This document shows positions 26,056 to 34,914 of a stretch of 64,000 bases of DNA, piece after piece; position 1 is the first letter of the stretch; each line of letters opens with the position of its first letter. A model generated the notes under the pieces. The model saw only the letters and a list, made by a program, of their open reading frames with translations, was not told the DNA's origin and made no database searches. The position numbers and the translations under genes were made by a program. The DNA is from Micromonospora chokoriensis (GTDB lineage: Bacteria > Actinomycetota > Actinomycetes > Mycobacteriales > Micromonosporaceae): NCBI RefSeq assembly GCF_000718555.1, contig NZ_JOAN01000002.1:1-64000 (forward strand), in the 5' to 3' direction.

Positions 26056-28083
26056 ATGCGCCCTCTATCTCTTCTTCCATCCCGCCCACCCCGGCCCGTC
26101 GTCCGACTCGGCGCGGTGCTGGCGAGCGCGGTCGTCATCGCCGTGAGCGCCGCCGGTTGCGGTGCGGCGCAGCGCACTCCCGCGCCGCACATCGACGCTC
26201 CGGCGGCACCCGCTGCCGCGGGCGGGGCAGGTTCCGCCCTGACCGACACCGACGTCAACGCCTGGCTCGACGGCCTGCTGCCGGCCGCGCTGCACCGCAC
26301 CGGCATCGCGGGAGCCACGGTCGCCGTCGTGAACAAGGGCAAGATCATCACAACCCGGGGGTACGGGTACGCCGACACCGGCATCGGCGGCGACGGGGCC
26401 GTCCCGGTCGACCCGGATCGGCACCTCTTCCGAACGGGATCGGTGTCGAAGCTCGTCACCGCCACCGCGGCGCTGCAACTCGTGCAGAGCGGGAAACTCG
26501 ACCTCGACGCCGACGTCGAGACGTACCTCGACTTCGATCTGCCGCGCCGCTACGAACGAGCCGTGACCCTGCGGCACCTGCTGACCCACACCGCCGGCTT
26601 CGAGGAGCGGATCGCCGGCCTCATCGGCACCGACGGCAGCGACGTCAACCTGCGCAAGGCCCTGGTGACCGACCCACCGGAGCAGATCTACGAGCCGGGC
26701 ACCGTGCCCGCCTACTCCAACTACAGCAACGCTCTCGCGGGCTACCTCGTCGAACGCGTCAGCGGGACGCGCTTCGAGGAGTACGTCCAGCGCAACGTCC
26801 TGGACCGCGCGGGCATGTCGTCGTCGACCTTCGAGCAACCGCTGCCGGCGGCGCTGCGCGACCGGATGTCCAAGGGGTACGACAATTCGGCATCGCCCGC
26901 CGCGCCGTTCGAGATCGTCGGCACGCCCCCGGCAGGCGCGCTGAGCGCCCCGGCGACGGACATGGCGCGATTCATGCTCGCTCAGCTCGGCGAGCCGGCG
27001 GGCTTCGCGCCACTGCTGGATCAGCCGACCCGTGAGCTGATGCAGCGTCCGGCGCTCGACGCGACGTCGCTGGGCGCGCTGGCCGACGGGCCCCGGATGG
27101 CCCTCGGCTTCTTCGCGGAGGACCGCAACGGCCACCGGATCCTCGGCCACGGCGGCGACACCGAGTACTTCCACTCCCACCTGCAGATCTACCCGGACGA
27201 CCGGGCCGGGATCTTCCTATCGCTCAACAGCAACGGCTCCGGCGCTCTGGCCAGCCACGAACTTCGTGAGTCGGTCGTGAACGGCTTCGCCGACCGCTAC
27301 TTCCCCGCCCCCGACGACCAGCCGTCCGCCGGCGTGGACCCGGCGACCACCGCCAAGCACGCCGCGTTGGCCGCCGGCACCTATGAGTCCTCGCGGACGG
27401 TGCGAAGCAATTTCCTGACGCTGATCGGCCTGGTCGGTCAAACCACGGTCAGCGTCGCCGACGGCGGCCGGCTGCTGTTCGAGCCAGGCCCACTGTCGGA
27501 CTCCCCCGCCCTCTACGAGGAGGTGGCGCCCTGGGTGTGGCGGGAGGTCGGCGGACAGCGCACGATCGCCATGCGGGCCACCGACGACCGGGTCGAGGCG
27601 ATCGGTTTCGACTCCGCGTTCGCGTTGCTGCCCGTCGAGCCGGCCCGTACCTCCACAGTGGCCATTCCGGTGCTCGCCCTGTCGACCGTCGTGCTGCTGC
27701 TCACCGCCCTGTCCTGGCCGGTCGGCGCGATCGTCCGCCGCCGGCTCGGCCGCGCTCCCCGCGATCGGGCGGGACGCACCGCGCGGATCCTGAGCCGTCT
27801 CGCCGTCGCCGGTACGCTCCTCGCGCTCGCTGGTTGGGTGCTCAGCCTCAGCACCATCATGAGCCTGCAGGACGTTCCCGGTGCGATGCTGCGCAGCATT
27901 CAGGTGCTGCAACTGGTCGGGCTGCTCGGAGTGCTGCCCGCCGCCGTCCGGCTGGTCGACGACGTGCGTCGCCACGTCGGCTGGCGACGGGTCACCGGCA
28001 GCGCCGCGATCCTCGTCGCGCTCGCCAGTGCGGGCTGGTTCGCCGTGGAGTTCCACCTACTCGCGCCTAGCATCTCCTACTGA
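26056..28083 (+). CDS. Serine hydrolase lipoprotein (class C beta-lactamase family) with C-terminal membrane segments
   Basis: A 675-residue envelope protein. A lipoprotein signal ends at SAAGC, acylated Cys35. The beta-lactamase/DD-peptidase-like domain spans about 65-400: SVSK at 129-132 (nucleophile S129, K132), YSN at 221-223 (and again 224-226), and GHGGDTEYF near 360 in place of the KTG triad. A beta-rich domain follows (about 440-520), and the C-terminal 150 residues contain four hydrophobic helices (STVAIPVLALSTVVLLLTAL and others). Such proteins hydrolyse esters or D-amino-acid peptides at the outer face of the membrane; the substrate is unknown. It lies 42 bp upstream of a NarL-type two-component system and may be cotranscribed with it. 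Confidence 0.85.
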   Translation: MRPLSLLPSRPPRPVVRLGAVLASAVVIAVSAAGCGAAQRTPAPHIDAPAAPAAAGGAGSALTDTDVNAWLDGLLPAALHRTGIAGATVAVVNKGKIITTRGYGYADTGIGGDGAVPVDPDRHLFRTGSVSKLVTATAALQLVQSGKLDLDADVETYLDFDLPRRYERAVTLRHLLTHTAGFEERIAGLIGTDGSDVNLRKALVTDPPEQIYEPGTVPAYSNYSNALAGYLVERVSGTRFEEYVQRNVLDRAGMSSSTFEQPLPAALRDRMSKGYDNSASPAAPFEIVGTPPAGALSAPATDMARFMLAQLGEPAGFAPLLDQPTRELMQRPALDATSLGALADGPRMALGFFAEDRNGHRILGHGGDTEYFHSHLQIYPDDRAGIFLSLNSNGSGALASHELRESVVNGFADRYFPAPDDQPSAGVDPATTAKHAALAAGTYESSRTVRSNFLTLIGLVGQTTVSVADGGRLLFEPGPLSDSPALYEEVAPWVWREVGGQRTIAMRATDDRVEAIGFDSAFALLPVEPARTSTVAIPVLALSTVVLLLTALSWPVGAIVRRRLGRAPRDRAGRTARILSRLAVAGTLLALAGWVLSLSTIMSLQDVPGAMLRSIQVLQLVGLLGVLPAAVRLVDDVRRHVGWRRVTGSAAILVALASAGWFAVEFHLLAPSISY

Positions 28084-28125
28084 CCCGCCCGACCCGGGAC
28101 GATCCGGAGCAAGGATGCGCATCGC

Positions 28126-29421
28126 ATGAGGGACCACACCGGCACCGAGCCCGACACACCGCGACTGACGAAGTGGCTCGACGGACGGCTCACCCGGCTC
28201 GGGGTGACGGGAGTGTTCGCACGAGACTGCCTACTGGCGGCGGTGCTGACCGTCCTGACGTTCGTGCTGCTGACTGTGCTGTTCTGGATCGTGGCACCGG
28301 AGGAAGGGGTGTCACTCGACCCGACGCGGGCCTGGCTGCTCGTCGTCATCTGCTGCGCGCAGGCGATGCTGCTGTGTCTGCGTCGGGTCCGGCCCTTGCT
28401 CTGCCTCGCGCTCGTCGTCGGCCTGCAACTGCCCATCATCGGCCTCTCCCTGCCCGAGGTGAGCGTCCGAGGCATCGCCGGGTTCGTCGTGGCGTACACC
28501 GTCGGGTCGTTGCTGCCGGTTCGGCGCGCGCTGCTGGCCGTCGGCGCGGTAGTGGTGGCGGAGTCGATCGGGGCGGCCGTCCTGGTGACCCCCGATCTGC
28601 TGACGGCCGTGGCGTACATCTCGTCGAGCGCCCTGACCTACGCCAGCGCGACAGTCGTCGGCGGCTACGTGGCCACCTACCGGCGCTACGTCGAGTTGGT
28701 CCGGGTGCGGGCGGACGAGGCGATCCGGGAGCAGCGGACGAAGGTCCAGGCGGCGATCGGCGCGGAGCGCTCCCGGATGGCCCGGGAGCTGCACGACGTG
28801 GCGGCCCACCACCTCTCCGGGATGGTCGTGCAGGCGGCGGCGGTCGAGCGGCTCATCGACCGCGACCCGGCCGCCGCGAAGGCCGGGGTGGCGTGGATCC
28901 GCAGCCAGGGCAAGGAGACCCTGGACAACCTGCGGCTGGTCGTCGGTGTGCTGCGCGGGAGGCCGGGGCACGAGGGCGGCGATGGTGCCGCCCCGGTGCC
29001 GGGGCTGGGCATGCTCGACGACCTCGTCCGCACCGCCGGCAACCTCGCCGGCCCGGTGGAGTTCGTCCGGGAGGGCGAGCACCGCGAGGTGTCGCCGATC
29101 GCCGACGTCGCGCTCTACCGGATCGCGCAGGAGTCGCTCAGCAACGCCCGCCAGCACGCGCCGGGCGCTCCGGCACGGGTGGTGCTCCGCTTCGAGCCCC
29201 GCTCGGTGTCGCTGGAGGTGGTGAACGAGCCCGCCGCGCCGCGAGGCGTACCGGCGGCACGGACCGGCGGTGTCGGCCTGGTGGGCATGCGCGAGCGCGC
29301 TCAGCTGATCGGGGCAACCTTCACCGCCGGCCCGACGGTGGCCGGTGGTTGGTCGGTCACCGCGACGCTACCGACGAACGGTCCCGCCGCGTCGCGGCCG
29401 AGGGAAGAGGCCCCAGCATGA
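28126..29421 (+). CDS. NarL-type sensor histidine kinase
   Basis: A 431-residue membrane kinase. Four to six hydrophobic helices fill residues 35-190 (LAAVLTVLTFVLLTVLFWIV, LLVVICCAQAMLLCL, GIAGFVVAYTVGSLL, LLAVGAVVVAESIGAAVLV). The HisKA_3 dimerisation region is ERSRMARELHDVAAHHLSGM, with phosphoacceptor H223; the HATPase domain contains IAQESLSNARQHAPGA and TGGVGLVGMRERAQ. Almost no extracytoplasmic loop exists, so it probably senses within the membrane. Its stop overlaps the response-regulator start by 4 bases, marking the pair as a unit. The signal may concern the envelope, given the hydrolase lipoprotein immediately upstream. Confidence 0.9.
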   Translation: MRDHTGTEPDTPRLTKWLDGRLTRLGVTGVFARDCLLAAVLTVLTFVLLTVLFWIVAPEEGVSLDPTRAWLLVVICCAQAMLLCLRRVRPLLCLALVVGLQLPIIGLSLPEVSVRGIAGFVVAYTVGSLLPVRRALLAVGAVVVAESIGAAVLVTPDLLTAVAYISSSALTYASATVVGGYVATYRRYVELVRVRADEAIREQRTKVQAAIGAERSRMARELHDVAAHHLSGMVVQAAAVERLIDRDPAAAKAGVAWIRSQGKETLDNLRLVVGVLRGRPGHEGGDGAAPVPGLGMLDDLVRTAGNLAGPVEFVREGEHREVSPIADVALYRIAQESLSNARQHAPGAPARVVLRFEPRSVSLEVVNEPAAPRGVPAARTGGVGLVGMRERAQLIGATFTAGPTVAGGWSVTATLPTNGPAASRPREEAPA

Positions 29422-30074
29422 TCAGAGTGATGCTCGTCGACGACCAGGCGGTCGTCCGCGCCGGCTTCCGCGTCATCCTGGAACAGGCCGGCGAGATCGA
29501 GGTCGTGGCGGAGGCGTCGAGCGGGTCCGCCGCGATCGAGCTGGCCCGCCGGCTGCAACCGGACGTGATCTGCATGGACGTCCGGATGCCGCACGGCGAC
29601 GGGCTCACCGCGACCCGGCAGATCGTCGCGGAGGCGACCGGGACGCCGCCGGCGGTGCTGGTCGTGACGACCTTCGACCTCGACGAGTACGTCTTCGGGG
29701 CGTTGGAATCCGGCGCCAGCGGGTTCATCCTCAAGGACTGTGAGCCCGAGGAGCTGATCGAGGCGATCCGTCGCCTCGCGAGCGGGTACGGGCTCGTCGA
29801 CCAGGCCGTCACCCGTCGGGTGATCTCGGAGTTCGCCCGACGCACACCCGCTCCCCGCTCCGACGCGGCGGCGGCGCACCAGCTGACCGCGCGGGAGACC
29901 GAGATCGTGCAGCTGCTCGCGCAGGGCCTGTCGAATGTCGAGATCGCCGAGCAGCTCTTCATCGAGACCAGCACGGTCAAGTCGCACCTCGGGCGGGCCA
30001 TGGCCAAGATCGGCGCACGGGATCGGCTACAGACCGTCGTCTGGGCCTACCAGAACGGGGTGGTCCAACGGTGA
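29418..30074 (+). CDS. NarL/LuxR-family response regulator
   Basis: 218 residues from ATG 29418, overlapping the kinase stop (ATGA). The receiver domain occupies 1-120, with acidic pair D8/D9, phosphoacceptor D54 (VICMDVRMP) and switch residues VVTTFD and FILKDCEPEEL. The LuxR-type HTH spans about 150-210 (LTARETEIVQLLAQGLSNVE, then TSTVKSHLGRAMAKIGA). It is the cognate partner of the kinase just upstream. Targets are unknown; autoregulation or control of the adjacent serine hydrolase is plausible. Confidence 0.92.
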   Translation: MIRVMLVDDQAVVRAGFRVILEQAGEIEVVAEASSGSAAIELARRLQPDVICMDVRMPHGDGLTATRQIVAEATGTPPAVLVVTTFDLDEYVFGALESGASGFILKDCEPEELIEAIRRLASGYGLVDQAVTRRVISEFARRTPAPRSDAAAAHQLTARETEIVQLLAQGLSNVEIAEQLFIETSTVKSHLGRAMAKIGARDRLQTVVWAYQNGVVQR

Positions 30075-30130
30075 CCGCGACCCCGAACATCCCTCGCGAC
30101 GCGCACCGGCCGGGGCCTGGCTGGCCAGGC

Positions 30131-30161
30131 GGCAAGTCCTATTGATTCAATAGGACTTGCC
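30131..30161. promoter_or_regulatory. Operator site 1: 31-bp perfect palindrome upstream of sulfite-oxidase-like gene
   Basis: Arms of 15 bases (GGCAAGTCCTATTGA and its complement) around a single T at 30146. Its core TCCTATTGATTCAATAGGA (30137-30155) has the TCCTA-N9-TAGGA form seen also at 41573-41591 and 43320-43338. It lies 32 bases before the start of the sulfite-oxidase-like gene. A shared operator is preferred over a terminator because the other two copies are at promoters. Confidence 0.8.
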
Positions 30162-30186
30162 AACAACGAGTCGCAGGGAGGATCGG

Positions 30187-31305
30187 GTGACTCTTTCCCT
30201 TCCGTCCCGCACGGACGCGACGATCGCCAAGCCGCTGCCCCCACGACTGCTCACCCCGCGCGACGGCAACGCCGAGATGCGGTGGGAGGCCATGGCGGGG
30301 CAGGGCTTCACGGTCCCCACCGACCGGTTCTTCGTCCGCAACCACACCCGTAGCCCGCTGCTGGACGTGGACACGTGGCGTCTGCGCCTGTTCGGCACCG
30401 GCCTGCGCGGCTCGCCGACCCGCGACGACGCAGTCGAGTTCGACTACGGCGACCTGCGGGCCATGCCCGCCGAGGAGATCGCGGCCCTGCTGGAGTGCGC
30501 GGGCAACGGTCGCCGCTTCTTCGCCTCCCAGCAGGCCCACCCGGCACCGGGGGTGTCGTGGGGCCTCGGCGCGGTGGGGGTGGCGCGCTGGCGGGGCGTA
30601 CGGCTGTCGACCGTCCTGCGGCACGCCGGCCTGACCGACGAGGCGGTGGACGTGCAGCCCGAGGGCCTGGACCCGGACTTCGAGACCGGCGGGGCGAATC
30701 TCGGCCGGGTGCGCCGCCCGATACCGATCGCCAAGGCCCTCGACGACGTGCTGCTGGCGTACGAGATGAACGGGGAGACGCTGCCGGTCGACCACGGTTT
30801 CCCGGTGCGTGTGGTGGTGCCGGGCTGGATCGGCATCTCCTCGATCAAGTGGGTCGGCCCGATCGAGGTCTCCGCGACACCCCTCTCCTCCCCGTGGAAC
30901 ACCCAGTTCTACCGGATGTTCGGGCCCGGCCATCCGGTCGACGGCCGGCTCGTGACGACCCCGGTGGTCAAGAGCGCCTTCGAGCTGCCGTGGGACGTCC
31001 GCGTCCCGAGCGGCGAGCAACTGCTCATCTCCGGCCGATCCTGGTCCGGCAACGGCCCGATCCGCACTGTCGACATCAGCACCGACGACGGGGCGAGCTG
31101 GCAACCCGCCGACCTCGACCCCGCCGACGAGGGCGGCGTCTGGCAGCGCTGGACGATGCTCTGGCGTCCACCGCGTCCCGGCCGGTGGACCTTGCTGGCT
31201 CGGGCCACCGACGTCACCGGGGCCGGCCAACCGGACCAGGCCCGCCCCAACGCGCTCGGATATCTCTTCGACGGTGTGGTCCGGCACCCGGTGACGGTCG
31301 ACTGA
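30187..31305 (+). CDS. Sulfite oxidase-like molybdopterin oxidoreductase
   Basis: 372 residues from GTG 30187, chosen for the GGGAGG ribosome site 5 bases upstream; an earlier in-frame ATG at 30157 lies inside the palindrome. It has the sulfite-oxidase fold without heme or signal peptide: FFVRNHTRSP near 48-57, the molybdenum-ligand cysteine C104 in LLECAGNGRRFF, GVRLSTVLRHAG, and WIGISSIKWVGPIEV; the Mo-co dimerisation domain fills about 245-372. The expected reaction is oxidation of sulfite (or a related S compound) to sulfate, in the cytosol. The upstream palindrome is the same type as in front of the monooxygenase operon, linking it to organosulfur breakdown, where sulfite is released. 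Confidence 0.87.
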   Translation: MTLSLPSRTDATIAKPLPPRLLTPRDGNAEMRWEAMAGQGFTVPTDRFFVRNHTRSPLLDVDTWRLRLFGTGLRGSPTRDDAVEFDYGDLRAMPAEEIAALLECAGNGRRFFASQQAHPAPGVSWGLGAVGVARWRGVRLSTVLRHAGLTDEAVDVQPEGLDPDFETGGANLGRVRRPIPIAKALDDVLLAYEMNGETLPVDHGFPVRVVVPGWIGISSIKWVGPIEVSATPLSSPWNTQFYRMFGPGHPVDGRLVTTPVVKSAFELPWDVRVPSGEQLLISGRSWSGNGPIRTVDISTDDGASWQPADLDPADEGGVWQRWTMLWRPPRPGRWTLLARATDVTGAGQPDQARPNALGYLFDGVVRHPVTVD

Positions 31306-31312
31306 CGACAGA

Positions 31313-32437
31313 TCAGTTGCTCCACTCCTTGGCCAGCAGCTCGTAGGAGCTGACCCGGTCGGCGTGGGCGTGGGTGATCGTGGTGACGAGCAGCTCGTCG
31401 GCGGCGGTGACGTCCCGCAGAGTACGCAGCCGCTCGGCCACCGTCGCGGGCGATCCGACGAACTGGGTGTCCACCCGGTCGGCGACGAGTTCGCGGTCGT
31501 CGTCGGTCCAGGGCAGCGCGGCAGCCTGCTCCGGGCTCGGGAACGGGATCGCTCCGTCGCCACTGCGGATGCTGCGCACCCACGGCGCGTACGGTGCGGC
31601 CAGCCGGCGTGCGGCGTCGTCGGTCTCGCCGACGACCACGTCGGCGGAGACCACCACGTACGGCTCGGTGAGCCCGGTCGTGGGTCGGAACGCGGCCCGG
31701 TAGGCGGCCACCGCGTCGAGCACCGAGGAGGGGCTGACGTGGTAGTTGGCGGCGAAGGGCAGGCCGAGCGCGCCAGCTAGTTGGGCGCTCTCCCCGCCGC
31801 TGCTGCCCAACAACCACACCTGGAGATCGGCGCCCTCCCCCGGCACGGCGTGCGCGTCCAGACCGTCGGCGTCGGTGTAGTCGCCGCGAAGCAGGGCCAG
31901 CACGTCGGCCACCTGCTCGGCGAAGGGCGGCGGCTGAGCGCCCGGCTGGTGCAGCAGTGCGCTGCTCAGGGCGAAGCGCGGTGAGGCGAGCACCTGGGCG
32001 TAGGAGAACGGCGGAGGAATGAGCAGTCCGTCGACCACCCGGGCCTCGACCGGCGCCGGGGTGGGTGCGGTGATCTCCCGGGCGGCTTCGACGCGCCGCT
32101 GACCGGATCGGCCGAGCCCGAGGTCGATGCGGCCGGGGTACAGCGTGGCAAGGGTGCCGAACTCCTCGACGACCGGCAGGGCGGTGCGGTGACCGACCTG
32201 GACGGCGCCGGAGCCGACGCGGATCGCGCTGGTGGCCGCGGCGACCTGCCCGACGAGCACGGCCGGCGCGGAGCTGGCGACACCGGCGGCGAGGTGGTGC
32301 TCGGCGAGCCAGTAGCGGTGGTAGCCGGACTGTTCGGCCCGCCGGGCCAGGTCGACGGTGTTGCGTAGGGCGTCGGTGACGGTGCCACCGGCGGGCACCG
32401 GCGAGAGGTCGAGGATGGACAGGGGCGTGGAGGGCAT
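31313..32437 (-). CDS. LLM-class flavin-dependent oxidoreductase (luciferase group 1)
   Basis: A 374-residue TIM-barrel enzyme of the luciferase-like monooxygenase group 1 type: LSILDLSPVPAG opening, GYHRYWLAEHHLAAGVASSA near 38, GSGAVQVGHRTALPVVEEFGTL near 75, and YPGRIDLGLGRS near 98. These are FMNH2/O2 users that oxidise small organic substrates, some cleaving C-S bonds. It is last in the operon beginning at 41239, separated by 18 bp from the gene before it. It converges with the sulfite-oxidase-like gene, the stop codons being 7 bp apart. The exact substrate is unknown. Confidence 0.87.
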   Translation of the reverse strand: MPSTPLSILDLSPVPAGGTVTDALRNTVDLARRAEQSGYHRYWLAEHHLAAGVASSAPAVLVGQVAAATSAIRVGSGAVQVGHRTALPVVEEFGTLATLYPGRIDLGLGRSGQRRVEAAREITAPTPAPVEARVVDGLLIPPPFSYAQVLASPRFALSSALLHQPGAQPPPFAEQVADVLALLRGDYTDADGLDAHAVPGEGADLQVWLLGSSGGESAQLAGALGLPFAANYHVSPSSVLDAVAAYRAAFRPTTGLTEPYVVVSADVVVGETDDAARRLAAPYAPWVRSIRSGDGAIPFPSPEQAAALPWTDDDRELVADRVDTQFVGSPATVAERLRTLRDVTAADELLVTTITHAHADRVSSYELLAKEWSN

Positions 32438-32455
32438 GGTTGTCCCCGTTTCTAA

Positions 32456-33523
32456 TCAGGCCGTGGCGACTGCGGTCACCGGTGGAAGGAAGGGACGGCT
32501 GGGAATCTCCCGGCGCAGCACCGGCGCCACCTCGGCTTGGAACAACTCCAGGCTCTCCCGGTGCTGCTTGTCGGTCAGCCCGTCGTGGTCGGCTTGGAGG
32601 TGGATGACCTCGTGGCCGAACTGTTCGTGGTAGCGCAGCACCTTGTCGACGAGCTGTTGTGGGCTGCCGACCAGGATCGAGCTGCGCTCCAGGGCGTCCT
32701 CGAGGGTGCCGAAGACCGGTGGCACGCCGAGCCGCCGGAACGCGGCCACCCGGGCCTCGAAGATCGGCCGGTACCGCTCGACCGCCTCCTGTGAGGTGCG
32801 GGCCACGTAGAAGCCGGCGGTGCCGGCACCGACGAGGGCGTCGGCCGGGTCGTGCCCGTAGTGCGCCCACCGTTCCCGGTAGTGGCGGATGAGTTCGGCG
32901 TACGGCTCGATGGGGTTGGTGACGTTGGCAGAGAAGATCGGGTCGCCGTACCGGGCAGCGAGATCGACGGACTCTCGGCTGGTGGCACTGCCGTGCCAGA
33001 CCCGGATGGGCTGCTGCAGCGGGCGCGGCCAGGTCTCGGCCTCGGTCAGCGACGGCCGGTACGCCCCGGACCAGGTGACCTTCTCCTCCCGCCAGAGCCG
33101 GCGGAACAGCTCGTAGCCCTCCCGGTTGCGATCCCACTGGTCCTCGGCGGTGACGTGGAACAGTTGCGCCTGCGCGGCGCCGTTGCCCTTACCGATGATC
33201 AGTTCGAGTCGGCCGCCGGAGAGGTGGTCCAGGGTGGCGTAGTCCTCGTAGGCGCGGACGGGGTCGAGCAGGCTGAGCGTGGTGACCGCGGTGAACAGCC
33301 GGATGGTGGAGGTACGGGCCGCGATGTGGCTCAGCACCACCGGCGGCGACGAGGAGATGAACGGGCGCTCGTGCCGTTCACCGACCCCGTACCCGTCGAA
33401 CCCCAGCTCCTCCGCCAGGACGGCCGTGTCGACGACCTCCCGGAACCGCTCGGTGGTGCTCCTGCGCTGGCCGGTGACCGGGTCGGGCAGGTGGGTGATG
33501 AGCGTTATCAGCAGAACCTTCAC
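32456..33523 (-). CDS. LLM-class FMN-dependent monooxygenase
   Basis: A 355-residue luciferase-like monooxygenase: ELGFDGYGVGERHERPFISS near 38, TRLF-type strand (STIRLFTAVTTLSLLDP) near 70, YATLDHLSGGRLELIIGKGN near 92, and RVWHGSATSRESVDLAARYG near 195. It belongs to the branch that uses reduced FMN supplied by a separate reductase. Its start overlaps the stop of the upstream NtaA-type gene by 4 bases, indicating coupling. Second to last in the eight-gene operon. Probable role: oxygenolytic attack on an organosulfur or similar compound brought in by the transporter. Confidence 0.87.
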   Translation of the reverse strand: MKVLLITLITHLPDPVTGQRRSTTERFREVVDTAVLAEELGFDGYGVGERHERPFISSSPPVVLSHIAARTSTIRLFTAVTTLSLLDPVRAYEDYATLDHLSGGRLELIIGKGNGAAQAQLFHVTAEDQWDRNREGYELFRRLWREEKVTWSGAYRPSLTEAETWPRPLQQPIRVWHGSATSRESVDLAARYGDPIFSANVTNPIEPYAELIRHYRERWAHYGHDPADALVGAGTAGFYVARTSQEAVERYRPIFEARVAAFRRLGVPPVFGTLEDALERSSILVGSPQQLVDKVLRYHEQFGHEVIHLQADHDGLTDKQHRESLELFQAEVAPVLRREIPSRPFLPPVTAVATA

Positions 33524-34899
33524 GCCGGGACCGTCACTTTCGGCTGGAGGTCAGGCGGACGCCGCCGGGTCGCAGCAGGGCTGAGACCCAGGTGGTCGCG
33601 CAGGGTGGTGCCGGCGTACTCGGTGCGGAAGACGCCACGCTCCTGAAGCAGTGGCACGACCCGGTCGACGAAGTCGTCGAGCCCACCCGGGGTCAGGTGC
33701 GGCACCAGGATGAAGCCGTCGGCGGCGTCCGACTGCACGAAGTGGTTCATCCGCTCGGCGACCTGCCGTGGGGTGCCGACGAAGGACTGCCGGCCGGTGA
33801 CCTCGATGATCAGGTCGCGGATGCCGAGCCCCTTCTCCTCGGCCAGGGCCCGCCAGTGCCGGGCGGTGCGGACCGGGTCGGGATACATACCGGCCCGGCC
33901 TCGGCTGATCGCGTCGCCGGAGACGTCCGGGTCCTCGGCGGGCAGCGGGCCGTCCGGGTCGTACCCGGACAGGTCCCGGTTCCAGAGCTGTTCCAGCAAC
34001 AGGATCGCGGTCTGCGGGCTGACCTGCTGCCGGCGGATGTGGTGGGCGCGCTCCTGCGCCTCGGCGTCGGTGTCGCCGAGCACGAACGTGACGCCGGGAA
34101 TGACCTTGAGGTCGTCGGGCTGGCGGCCGTGCCGGGCGAGCCGGGACTTCACGTCCCGGTAGAACTCCTGGCCGTCCTCCAGGGTGCCGTGTCGGGAGAA
34201 GATCGCGTCGGCGCTGGACGCGGCGAACTCGCGGCCGTCGGGAGAGTCGCCGGCCTGCAGGATCACCGGGTGCACCTGGGGGCTGCGGGGCACCGTGAAG
34301 TGCCCGGCGATGTCGAACTGGTCGCCGTGATGGGCGAAGGCGCCGGGGGCGGCCTCGGTGAGGTACCGGCCGCCGTCCCGGTCGCCCGTGATCGCATCGG
34401 CCGGCCACGACTCCCACAACTGCCGCGCGGTACGCACGAACTCGGCGGCCCGGTCGTAGCGCAGCGCGCGGTCGAGGTAGCCGCCCCGACGGAAGTTCTC
34501 TCCGGTAAACGCGTCGGAGGTGGTGACCACGTTCCAGGCGGCCCGCCCACCGGAGAGGTGGTCGAGGCTGGCCAACTGCCGGGCCAGCTCGTACGGCTCC
34601 CGGAAGGTGGTGTTGAGGGTGCCGGCCAGACCCAGGTGGGTGGTGACCGCTGCGAGGGCGGCGAGCACCGTCAACGTGTCCGGGCGTCCGACGACGTCCA
34701 GGTCGTGGATGCGGCCCCGCTGCTCACGCAGCCGCAGCCCTTCGGCGAGGAAGAAGAAGTCGAACTTGCCCCGCTCGGCGGTGCGGGCCAGGTGGACGAA
34801 GGAGGAGAAGTCGACCTGGCTGCCGGAGGCGGGGTCGCTCCACACGGTGGTGTTGTTCACGCCGGGGAAGTGCGCGGCCAGGATGATCTGCTTGGGCAT
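33520..34899 (-). CDS. NtaA/SnaA/DszA-family FMN-dependent monooxygenase
   Basis: A 459-residue enzyme of the nitrilotriacetate/dibenzothiophene-sulfone/dimethylsulfide monooxygenase family: QIILAAHFPGVNNTTVWSDP opening, GKFDFFFLAEGLRLREQRGR near 44, LDHLSGGRAAWNVVTTSD near 112, the ENFRRGGYLDRALRYDRAAE signature, and a large C-terminal insertion. Family members use FMNH2 and O2 to open C-N or C-S bonds. It lies between two other LLM genes of the same operon, 15 bp from the preceding one, and overlaps the next by 4 bases. A sulfur substrate is favoured by the leader peptide, operator and sulfite-oxidase context, not by specific residues. Confidence 0.88.
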   Translation of the reverse strand: MPKQIILAAHFPGVNNTTVWSDPASGSQVDFSSFVHLARTAERGKFDFFFLAEGLRLREQRGRIHDLDVVGRPDTLTVLAALAAVTTHLGLAGTLNTTFREPYELARQLASLDHLSGGRAAWNVVTTSDAFTGENFRRGGYLDRALRYDRAAEFVRTARQLWESWPADAITGDRDGGRYLTEAAPGAFAHHGDQFDIAGHFTVPRSPQVHPVILQAGDSPDGREFAASSADAIFSRHGTLEDGQEFYRDVKSRLARHGRQPDDLKVIPGVTFVLGDTDAEAQERAHHIRRQQVSPQTAILLLEQLWNRDLSGYDPDGPLPAEDPDVSGDAISRGRAGMYPDPVRTARHWRALAEEKGLGIRDLIIEVTGRQSFVGTPRQVAERMNHFVQSDAADGFILVPHLTPGGLDDFVDRVVPLLQERGVFRTEYAGTTLRDHLGLSPAATRRRPPDLQPKVTVPA

Positions 34900-34914
34900 G
34901 ACGGTCTCCAGTGC

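Noticed and set aside
30131..30161. The 31-bp palindrome as a terminator of the response-regulator gene
   Set aside because: Its core and spacing recur at two other promoters, and a one-base loop is poor for an RNA hairpin, so an operator is the better reading.
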